From assembly GCA_947169755.1 (NCBI GenBank), contig CAMVQX010000029.1:1-13234 (forward strand): a stretch of DNA of 13,234 nt, given 5' to 3'. The stretch is from an uncultured bacterium. GTDB lineage: Bacteria > Cyanobacteriota > Vampirovibrionia > Gastranaerophilales > Gastranaerophilaceae. Positions 1-5,826 of the stretch are shown piece after piece. Under the pieces are notes generated by a model that worked only from the letters and a program-made list of their open reading frames with translations, was not told where the DNA came from and did no database searches. Every line of letters begins with the position of its first letter. The stretch's first letter is position 1. The position numbers were made by a program, and so were the translations under genes.

Positions 1-2049
1 CACGTTATTCCTGATAACCCGGCTAATGCTCAAGGCGTTGATATGTTAGCTAAAGGTAACATCAATGTTAAAGGTTTGGATGCCGACAATGGTGATAAAC
101 TTGATACAAATGTATGTGCAATCATTTCAAGAGAAGGAAATGTAAACGCTGAATTCTCAGGTAATGCATATGTCGATGAAGTTACTGCAGCAAATAATAT
201 CAATTTGACAGCTCGCGGCAGAATGCTCTATGTAAATAATTTGGGTACAGCACCAAAAACTTATGGCGCAAATAATAATAAAAACGACTATTATGGTGGA
301 TTTAACGAAAACACTATGACTCCTGATAAAGCTACTTTGAAAGCATTGGATTTAGGTACTTATTGGGATGAAGGTGAAAAACCAACATATGAACATGCAG
401 CTGATTCTACAATCGTAGTTAAGAATGCTAAATTCAAAACAGGTGGTACAGATCGTGAACATCAAAACGGTCAAGTAGGTCAAAACTTGGTATTGATTGC
501 TGATAATGCTTATGCCGGTGGTTACTACTTCAATATGGGTAAACACAGAGGTAAAAATGGTACGTATTCTGATGGTACACCTAAATTTAATCCGACAACT
601 TGGGAAGAGGATGATTCTACAAATCCTGTTCAAACATTAGATGGAAGTACTCCTTACATAAGAGCAAAAGCTGTAAGACCAAATGATGTTGATGGTGTTG
701 GTGATCGTGATGATCGTAACTACTACTATGGCGGTAGCTCACAAGGTGATAAACCATACTATGATATCGAAGGCGACAGAAATGTTGAAAATAAAAAAGG
801 TACTAATGAGGATGATGATAACCTCGTAGTTCCGGAACCGGAAGAAGAAGAAATTCCTATCGATACCGATAGTGATAACGATACCGATATAGATACAGAT
901 ACAGACTTAGATATTGATACCGACTTAGATACCGATGCCGATATCGATACCGATACAGATACCGATATTGATACCGACACAGATATCGACACAGATACAG
1001 ATACCGATACAGACTTAGATACCGATACAGATATCGATGAGCCAGAAGTTCCGGTAGATACCGATAGTGACAGTGATACCGACGTTGATACCGACACAGA
1101 CTTAGATACCGATACCGACTTAGATACCGATGCCGATATCGATACCGATACAGATACCGATATTGATACCGACACAGATATCGACACAGATACAGATACC
1201 GATACAGACTTAGATACCGATACAGATATCGATGAGCCAGAAGTTCCGGTAGATACCGATAGTGACAGTGATACCGACGTTGATACCGACACAGACTTAG
1301 ATACCGATACCGACTTAGATACCGATGCTGATATCGATACCGATACAGATACAGATATTGATACCGACACAGATATCGACACAGATACAGATAACGATAC
1401 AGACTTAGATACCGATACAGATATCGATGAGCCTGAAATCCCGGTAGATACCGACAGTGACAGTGATACCGATGTAGATACAGACACAGACTTAGATACA
1501 GATACCGACTTAGATACCGATGCCGATATCGATACCGATACAGATACTGATATTGATACAGACACGGATATCGATACAGATACAGATAACGATACTGATT
1601 TAGATACAGACACAGATATCGATGAACCTGATCCGGAACCACTCCCTGATTTCGATATCTACAAACAAAGAGTGTTAGACAACCCGATATTCGCTACAGA
1701 TAAACGTCAATTCATGAGATTCAGCGCAGAAAACAATCAGAATGTGATTACATTCGAATCAACAGAAGATGTGGTTTCAATCTCAGACATATCAAGAGGC
1801 GGTGTATCACTCAAACACAAGAAATCACTAAAAGTCGGAGATGTTGTTCCAATCCACTTGACATACGGAGATGTTGAAGTCAATGCACACGTAAAAATTG
1901 TTTCAGCAACAGATGTCAAAGCCGGAGGCCAGTTCATAGATCTTGACAAAGCAACAGCAAACAAAATACTTTACTTAAGTATGTTAGTCAAGGATCATGC
2001 AATAGCCCAAACGATAGATAATATATCGGCAACATCGATAGATGAATAA
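1..2049 (+). CDS. Large adhesin-like surface protein with Asp-Thr repeat stalk and C-terminal PilZ domain (5' end outside window)
   Basis: The frame is open from base 1, so the true start lies upstream; 682 residues are visible. Three regions follow one another. Bases 1 to about 840 encode an Asn/Gly-rich stretch with phrases such as NINLTARGRMLYVNN, reminiscent of filamentous-haemagglutinin or leukotoxin-like adhesin repeats; this resemblance is from memory. Bases 844-1623 encode four 65-residue units in which every second residue is Asp, mostly DT, DI or DL pairs. Bases about 1660-2020 encode a PilZ-like domain, with RQFMR at 1705-1719 matching the RxxxR motif and DISRGG at 1786-1803 matching D/NxSxxG. 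These are the family's c-di-GMP-binding residues. No membrane segment is seen in the visible part. Export is inferred from the adhesin-like part, because the signal region is not in the window. A surface attachment protein sensing c-di-GMP is plausible, but the cellular side of the PilZ domain is unknown. Confidence 0.85.
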   Translation, partial: HVIPDNPANAQGVDMLAKGNINVKGLDADNGDKLDTNVCAIISREGNVNAEFSGNAYVDEVTAANNINLTARGRMLYVNNLGTAPKTYGANNNKNDYYGGFNENTMTPDKATLKALDLGTYWDEGEKPTYEHAADSTIVVKNAKFKTGGTDREHQNGQVGQNLVLIADNAYAGGYYFNMGKHRGKNGTYSDGTPKFNPTTWEEDDSTNPVQTLDGSTPYIRAKAVRPNDVDGVGDRDDRNYYYGGSSQGDKPYYDIEGDRNVENKKGTNEDDDNLVVPEPEEEEIPIDTDSDNDTDIDTDTDLDIDTDLDTDADIDTDTDTDIDTDTDIDTDTDTDTDLDTDTDIDEPEVPVDTDSDSDTDVDTDTDLDTDTDLDTDADIDTDTDTDIDTDTDIDTDTDTDTDLDTDTDIDEPEVPVDTDSDSDTDVDTDTDLDTDTDLDTDADIDTDTDTDIDTDTDIDTDTDNDTDLDTDTDIDEPEIPVDTDSDSDTDVDTDTDLDTDTDLDTDADIDTDTDTDIDTDTDIDTDTDNDTDLDTDTDIDEPDPEPLPDFDIYKQRVLDNPIFATDKRQFMRFSAENNQNVITFESTEDVVSISDISRGGVSLKHKKSLKVGDVVPIHLTYGDVEVNAHVKIVSATDVKAGGQFIDLDKATANKILYLSMLVKDHAIAQTIDNISATSIDE
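844..1623 (+). repeat. Four tandem 195-bp units encoding Asp-alternating stalk
   Basis: Unit boundaries fall at 844, 1039, 1234 and 1429, exactly 195 bp (65 codons) apart and in frame. A complete unit starts EPEVPV and continues with 59 residues in which Asp alternates with T, S, V, L, I or A, giving about 30 Asp per unit. Units 2 and 3 differ at only three bases by eye (GCC/GCT, ACC/ACA, ACC/AAC). Units 1 and 4 differ more, with many synonymous changes. Such acidic repeats usually form extended, cation-binding stalks, like the SD repeats of staphylococcal adhesins. Copy number is probably variable. Confidence 0.95.
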
Positions 2050-2052
2050 TAA

Positions 2053-2082
2053 AAAAAGACCCCAAAAAGGGGTCTTTTTTTT
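2053..2082. terminator. Bidirectional Rho-independent terminator
   Basis: GACCCC (2058-2063) and GGGGTC (2069-2074) pair around an AAAAA loop. A-rich sequence lies on the left and eight T on the right, so the hairpin can end the adhesin transcript from the left and the parvulin operon from the right. Confidence 0.9.
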
Positions 2083-2095
2083 GTATAAATTATAT

Positions 2096-2446
2096 TTATC
2101 TTTTATCCAAAACTTTTATTAAATGCCAGCCAAATTGAGAATAAACAGGTTTTGAAACTTCACCTACAGGAAGTCTGAATGCTACCCGTTCAAACTCCGG
2201 TACCATTTGACCTTTTTCAAAATATCCTAAATCACCGCCCCTTTGACCTGAAGGACACATTGAGTATGTTCTTGCATAATACTCAAAATCTCCGCCTTCA
2301 TCAATAGCTTTTTTGATTTGAACGGCTTCGGCAGCTGTTCTGACCAAAATATGTTCAGCACGCACCTGAGTATATTCTTCCGCTGCACCTGCAATGTTTG
2401 TAAGAAGTGCTAAACTTAAAATAATTTTGCATAAATTTTTAATCAT
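2096..2446 (-). CDS. Exported single-domain parvulin peptidyl-prolyl cis-trans isomerase
   Basis: A 116-residue protein that catalyses cis-trans isomerisation of prolyl bonds, probably helping envelope or secreted proteins fold. Residues 1-21 form a signal peptide (basic MIKNLCK, hydrophobic core, AGA/A cleavage site). The rest is one rotamase (PpiC/parvulin) domain: AEHILV at 30-35 with conserved His32, CPSGQRGGDLGYF at 64-76, MVPEFE at 81-86 and FGWHLI at 105-110 with the second conserved His108. It lacks the chaperone flanks of SurA or PrsA, so it is a minimal parvulin. No lipobox is visible. An AAAAGGA ribosome site lies seven bases before the ATG. It follows the diguanylate cyclase by 26 bp on the same strand and is probably cotranscribed with it, ending at the 2053-2082 terminator. 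Confidence 0.9.
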   Translation of the reverse strand: MIKNLCKIILSLALLTNIAGAAEEYTQVRAEHILVRTAAEAVQIKKAIDEGGDFEYYARTYSMCPSGQRGGDLGYFEKGQMVPEFERVAFRLPVGEVSKPVYSQFGWHLIKVLDKR

Positions 2447-2472
2447 AATGTAATCCTTTTCAAAAATTTTTA

Positions 2473-3111
2473 TTATGTCAATTGTCTGGTTTGGTTACGT
2501 CCGTTGTTTTTTGCTTCGTATAGAGCTTTATCGGCGAAGTCAAACATATCTTGTGCTTTTTCAAAATCTGTTTTTGACGTTACGCCAATACTTATTGTAA
2601 CCTGTATTTCCTGATTGTTAAACAAAAATTTATTATTTTCAACCCGTTTGCGTAATCTTTCTAAAGGAACGCAAGCTGTTTCATGAGGAGTTTCTGTTAA
2701 TATTACAACAAACTCTTCTCCGCCGTAACGAAACAAAATATCAGTTTGTCTGAAATTGTTTTTCATCAAGAATGCAACTTCCCTTAAAACATAATCTCCG
2801 CAAGAATGTCCGTAAGTGTCGTTTATTTTTTTAAAAAGATCTATATCAATTACAGCTATACTTAAATCTGTTTTATATCTTTTTGAACGTCTAAATTCCC
2901 GCTCAAATTCATTTTCAAAATGTCTGCGATTGAACATTTTTGTTAAATTATCAGTTATAGACATTTGTTTTGTATGAGTATACATAAAATTTATTTTTTT
3001 GATAACTTCCATTTTATTTGCATCAGGAATATCAAAATTCTCTATAATACTTTGAATATTGTTTTGTATTTCATCCAAAACATCTGAGGGTATTTCAAAA
3101 TCATTGTCCAT
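2473..3111 (-). CDS. Soluble GGDEF diguanylate cyclase
   Basis: A 212-residue protein expected to make c-di-GMP from two GTP. Residues 1 to about 50 are a short region, probably helical, with no recognised sensor domain and no membrane segment. Residues about 50-210 form the GGDEF domain: DNLTKMFNRR at 54-63, the metal and substrate motif DIDLFKKINDTYGH at 89-102, the active-site GGEEF at 130-134, and an intact RxxD inhibitory I-site (RQTD, 121-124) at the canonical five-residue distance. It therefore looks catalytically competent and feedback-inhibited, and cytoplasmic. The neighbouring PilZ protein is a possible c-di-GMP target, though the two genes converge and are not in one operon. No Shine-Dalgarno is visible; a TATAAT box ends six bases before the ATG. 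Confidence 0.93.
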   Translation of the reverse strand: MDNDFEIPSDVLDEIQNNIQSIIENFDIPDANKMEVIKKINFMYTHTKQMSITDNLTKMFNRRHFENEFEREFRRSKRYKTDLSIAVIDIDLFKKINDTYGHSCGDYVLREVAFLMKNNFRQTDILFRYGGEEFVVILTETPHETACVPLERLRKRVENNKFLFNNQEIQVTISIGVTSKTDFEKAQDMFDFADKALYEAKNNGRNQTRQLT

Positions 3112-3143
3112 AATTTTATTATACTAAAAATATTGTCCATAAT
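3103..3143. repeat. 12-bp direct repeat ATTGTCCATAAT
   Basis: Two exact copies lie at 3103-3114, over the GGDEF start codon, and at 3132-3143, in the divergent promoter region. Their starts are 29 bp apart. This could be a regulator site or chance in AT-rich DNA. Confidence 0.5.
3118..3123 (-). promoter_or_regulatory. Candidate -10 box of the GGDEF-parvulin operon
   Basis: The minus strand reads TATAAT, a perfect sigma-70-type -10, ending six bases before the ATG at 3111. Transcription would start at or next to the start codon, giving a leaderless mRNA. The -35 hexamer at 17-bp spacing (TGGATT) is weak. Confidence 0.5.
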
Positions 3144-3161
3144 CCATTTTTTTGATAAAAT
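3133..3161 (+). promoter_or_regulatory. Candidate promoter of the HD-HAD-DtxR cluster
   Basis: TTGTCC (3133-3138), a 17-bp spacer and TAAAAT (3156-3161) precede ATG 3170 by eight bases, so the mRNA would be leaderless or nearly so. The -35 match is only moderate. It overlaps one copy of the 12-bp direct repeat. Confidence 0.4.
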
Positions 3162-3169
3162 TAACTGTA

Positions 3170-3763
3170 ATGATGAAATTATCCGCAAAAGAGCTGCTTA
3201 ACAAATTTTCAAACAATGACATTCACTCTCAGGAAGTAAATCGTTTGGCGTTGATGATATTTGATGAAACGAACAGTAAGGTTTTTGAAATGCCGGCAAG
3301 GTATCGTGAATACTTAGAGGCAGCTTCGCTTTTGCATGATATTGGGTATCATATTGATTCTAAAGGTCATAACAAACATAGTATGAATATGATTATTGAA
3401 TCGGGGATTGCAGGTTTTACAGAGCTTGAAACGAAAATAATCGGTTGTATTTGCAGATACCACAGAGGCGGTTTACCGGATAAAAATGAACATGAAGTTT
3501 ATAATACGCTTGATAAAAAAGAACGAAAAATTGTAAAACGTTTGGCCGGAATTTTAAAAATTGCAGACGGACTTGCAAGAAATGAGAATTCTATGATTGA
3601 TAATATTTCAATTAACTATAATCAGGATAATAAAGTCGTAGAATTTATTATTACACCTAAGATTGAGGAATTTTTACCGGATTTGTCAAGTGCTATCAGA
3701 AAACGAGATTTGTATGAAATCGGGTTCAAATGTCAGAGTGTTATTAAGTTTGCATTAAGTTGA
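3170..3763 (+). CDS. Stand-alone HD-domain protein resembling the Ppx/GppA C-terminal domain
   Basis: Tandem ATG codons at 3170 and 3173 are better starts than the TTG at 3152, which lies inside the likely promoter; no Shine-Dalgarno precedes any of them. Counting from 3173 the protein has 196 residues. HD-superfamily metal ligands are all present: His18 (IHSQEV), His55-Asp56 (LLHDIGYH), His69 (KHS), His97 (RYHRGG) and Asp132 (ADGLAR). The wording and spacing match the C-terminal domain of exopolyphosphatase/pppGpp phosphatase (Ppx/GppA). The N-terminal actin-like phosphatase domain is absent, and the gene has its own start. A phosphohydrolase acting on polyphosphate or nucleotides is possible, but the substrate cannot be read from the sequence. 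The stop is four bases from the HAD gene. Confidence 0.85.
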   Translation: MMKLSAKELLNKFSNNDIHSQEVNRLALMIFDETNSKVFEMPARYREYLEAASLLHDIGYHIDSKGHNKHSMNMIIESGIAGFTELETKIIGCICRYHRGGLPDKNEHEVYNTLDKKERKIVKRLAGILKIADGLARNENSMIDNISINYNQDNKVVEFIITPKIEEFLPDLSSAIRKRDLYEIGFKCQSVIKFALS

Positions 3764-3767
3764 TGTT

Positions 3768-4406
3768 ATGGTTGAAGCAGTTATTTTTGATATGGACGGA
3801 ACATTATTAAATACACTCGAGGATTTATATATCAGTGTCAATTTTGTTATGCAAATGTTTAACTTCCCTTTAAGAACGCCGGATGAAGTAAGGAATTTTG
3901 TAGGTAATGGAGTAAATCTATTGTTTGAGCGAGCTGTACCTGAAGGAACTGATAGCCAAACGATAAAAGAATGCGTTAAAGTGTTTAAAAAAAAATATTC
4001 TGAAAATATGTACAATCATACTGCACCATATGATGGTATTTTAGAAGTTATGAAAATATTAAAATCATCAGGTGTAAAAATAGGTATTGTATCAAACAAA
4101 TTTGATGCCGCAGTAAAAGAAATGAGTAAAAAATATTTTGGTAACTTGGTTGATATTGCAGTAGGTCAGGCTGATGATGTGCCTCAAAAACCTTCACCTG
4201 ATGGGGTATTAAAAGTCATGAGAAACTTAGGGGTTACTTCTGCCGTATATGTTGGGGATTCAGATGTTGATATTATGACTGCAAAAAATTCTAATTTACC
4301 AAGTATTGGTGTTTGCTGGGGTTTTAGAGATGTTAGTTTTTTAAAGGGTGCTGATTTTATAGTTGATAAACCTATAGAGTTAGTAAAAGTTATAAGGAGT
4401 TTATAG
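3768..4406 (+). CDS. HAD-superfamily phosphatase, phosphoglycolate phosphatase-like
   Basis: A 212-residue cytoplasmic hydrolase of the Gph/PGP type. All four HAD motifs are visible: I, DMDGTL at 8-13 with nucleophile Asp8 and acid/base Asp10; II, Ser109 in IVSNK; III, Lys141 in QKPSP; IV, GDSDVD at 163-168. The helical cap between motifs I and II (about residues 15-90) is the C1 type of this group. Removal of 2-phosphoglycolate is the usual assignment, but related members act on pyrophosphate or sugar phosphates, so specificity is open. The start lies four bases after the HD stop with no clear Shine-Dalgarno, suggesting translational coupling. The stop TAG directly abuts the ATG of the DtxR remnant. 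Confidence 0.9.
   Translation: MVEAVIFDMDGTLLNTLEDLYISVNFVMQMFNFPLRTPDEVRNFVGNGVNLLFERAVPEGTDSQTIKECVKVFKKKYSENMYNHTAPYDGILEVMKILKSSGVKIGIVSNKFDAAVKEMSKKYFGNLVDIAVGQADDVPQKPSPDGVLKVMRNLGVTSAVYVGDSDVDIMTAKNSNLPSIGVCWGFRDVSFLKGADFIVDKPIELVKVIRSL
4394..4398 (+). promoter_or_regulatory. Ribosome binding site AGGAG before the broken DtxR gene
   Basis: AAGGAG inside the last codons of the HAD gene lies eight bases before ATG 4407. It fixes 4407 as the original start of the regulator and shows that the reading frame began ahead of the premature stop. Confidence 0.8.
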
Positions 4407-4814
4407 ATGGAAAAGTTTTCTGTCAGTTTGTAAGATTATATTGAAGAAATATACAATCAGATTTTGAAAAACGGTCAGGCAAAAGTTACAGCTATTGCTG
4501 ATGCTTTAGGGGTTAAAAAGGCATCTGTTACAGGGGCTTTGAATATATTATCCGATAAAGGTTTAATAGAATATTCTCCGTATTCTCCCATCAAATTAAG
4601 TGCTGCAGGTGAAAAAATTGCAAAAGATATTTTGAAAAAACATGAAAATATTGCCGAATTTTTTATGGAAGTTTTGAGTATAAATGATTTAGAAGCCTGT
4701 GAAACTGCCTGTAAAATGGAGCATATTGTTTCTGATAAACTGTTTAAAAATATGGTAAAATTAACCAAATACGTCAAAACTAATTTAAAAAATGAAATAA
4801 AAAATTTATATTAA
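4407..4814 (+). pseudogene. DtxR/MntR-family metal-dependent regulator interrupted by an in-frame TAA
   Basis: From ATG 4407, which has a good ribosome site, the frame reads MEKFSVSL, then TAA at 4431-4433, then DYIEEIYNQILKNGQ and onward to the stop at 4812-4814. Family members have Glu at the stop position (SLEDYLEAIY-like), so one G-to-T change, GAA to TAA, explains it. The rest is intact: a winged helix-turn-helix (KVTAIADALGVKKASVTGAL) and a dimerisation/metal domain with KKHENIAEFF and ACKMEHIVSD, matching the Cys, Glu and His ligands of DtxR. The repaired length, 135 residues, fits MntR-type proteins that lack the SH3 domain. A restart at TTG 4464 has no Shine-Dalgarno and would lose the first helix with its metal-ligand positions (MntR Asp8 and Glu11). 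It would have been an iron or manganese-responsive repressor. An assembly error is the main alternative. Confidence 0.85.
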
Positions 4815-5587
4815 AGTCCCCATTTTTCTTTTAATCGATTCATTCTGCCTGTTGTTTGAAGTGTCTCTACAATATAATCAACTTTATTCATCAAAGTTAA
4901 AGATTCCGGATCTTTTCGGAAAACTACTGCATACGGTTCTTGAGAATACCTTTTGGGTAAAATTTTTACACTGACATCATTATATGCAAAACCCATAAGG
5001 ATTGTATCATCAGCCATAATTCCGGCAGCTTTGCCTGCTTTCAATGCATTATAAGCTTCTTTATATGTTTTAAATCCTAAAATTTCCACATCAGGCGCAT
5101 TCGCTCTCAAGTCTTCTTCACCGGTTGAGCCGAATACTATTATTAATTTTTTGCCTCTAAAATCTTTGAGGTTAGTTGCATTGCTTGAGCTTCTTGTCAG
5201 AATAGCCTGTCCTGCGGTATAATACGGTCTTGAAAAATTTAAGAATTGTTCTCTTTGCTCTGTTATTGACATTGTTGCAATCAACATATCCACTTCACCT
5301 GAATTTAATATGCTGATACGGTTAGAAGCTGTTACAGGTACAAAATGTATTTTATTTTCGTCCCTAAATAATGCTTGTGCAATAGTTTTTGCAAGGTCAA
5401 TGTCAAAACCGATATAGTTGCCTTTTTCATCTTTAAAACCAAACGGTGCGGTATCATCTCTCACTCCGACAATTATATATCCGCGTTTCATTATTGTTTC
5501 CAAATCGTTTATGGGAACATTATTTTTTTTACCGCAACCACATAAAAATAAACACAATATCAATACCAGTAAAAATATTTTTTTCAT
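4811..5587 (-). CDS. Amino-acid ABC transporter substrate-binding lipoprotein (family 3)
   Basis: The ATG at 5587 is chosen because GAGG lies six bases upstream and a TATAAT lies beyond; an upstream TTG at 5602 has neither. The product has 258 residues. MKKIFLLVLILCLFLCGC is a lipoprotein signal with Cys18 as the likely lipidated residue, although LCGC is a slightly unusual lipobox. The mature part is a complete family 3 periplasmic binding protein: GVRDDTAPFGF, YIGFDIDLAKTIA, MLIATMSITEQREQFLNFSRPYY and GIMADD, as in GlnH/HisJ-type polar amino-acid receptors. It would capture an amino acid for an ABC importer, but no permease or ATPase gene lies in the window, so it is an orphan or serves a distant transporter. 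Its stop overlaps the end of the DtxR remnant by a few bases, tail to tail; no terminator hairpin is visible between them. Confidence 0.93.
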   Translation of the reverse strand: MKKIFLLVLILCLFLCGCGKKNNVPINDLETIMKRGYIIVGVRDDTAPFGFKDEKGNYIGFDIDLAKTIAQALFRDENKIHFVPVTASNRISILNSGEVDMLIATMSITEQREQFLNFSRPYYTAGQAILTRSSSNATNLKDFRGKKLIIVFGSTGEEDLRANAPDVEILGFKTYKEAYNALKAGKAAGIMADDTILMGFAYNDVSVKILPKRYSQEPYAVVFRKDPESLTLMNKVDYIVETLQTTGRMNRLKEKWGL

Positions 5588-5603
5588 AATAAACCTCAAC
5601 AAT

Positions 5604-5609
5604 ATTATA
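5604..5609 (-). promoter_or_regulatory. -10 box (TATAAT) for the binding-protein gene
   Basis: The minus strand reads TATAAT 16 bases before the ATG at 5587 and just upstream of the GAGG ribosome site. The -35 region at 17-bp spacing (TTCCAA) matches poorly, so only the -10 is supported. Confidence 0.45.
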
Positions 5610-5814
5610 TAGCAAAAAGCGGAAATTTGGAATTTATAGTGAAGTAACTAATCTGCTAGTAAAATATAGTACAAATTCAGCGAATACAGTTTTTGATTTT
5701 AAATAGCCTACCCGAATAACCCCTTGCGGTAATGTTTATGCATTCAAATAAAGTACATAATTTAATATCGGTTTTTTAAGATGTTTTTGCGGCTTTTTAG
5801 AAAAAAAGTCCCAC

Positions 5815-5822
5815 AAGGAGGT
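5815..5822 (+). promoter_or_regulatory. Near-perfect ribosome binding site of the SLH gene
   Basis: AAGGAGGT ends four bases before ATG 5827, the strongest Shine-Dalgarno in the window, as expected for an abundant surface protein. In the 239 bases between the two divergent genes I could not place a convincing forward promoter; candidate AT-rich boxes have no partner at the right spacing. Confidence 0.85.
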
Positions 5823-5826
5823 AAAA

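Noticed and set aside
759..1613. Long minus-strand frames over the repeat (Ser-Val repeats, and a Tyr-Leu-Arg frame at 857-1642)
   Set aside because: They are reverse shadows of the 6-bp-periodic Asp-Thr codons, which keep several frames open. No ribosome site or protein-like composition.
844..1623. CRISPR array
   Set aside because: The repeats are contiguous 195-bp coding units without unique spacers, in frame with an Asp-rich protein.
4431..4433. Stop-codon reassignment or programmed readthrough to explain the DtxR interruption
   Set aside because: TAA ends other genes here normally (for example adhesin, SLH, adhE), and TGA ends the HD gene. A point mutation or sequence error is simpler.
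2050..4814. One dedicated c-di-GMP operon with the PilZ protein
   Set aside because: The GGDEF gene converges on the PilZ gene and a bidirectional terminator separates them, so only a neighbourhood link is supported.
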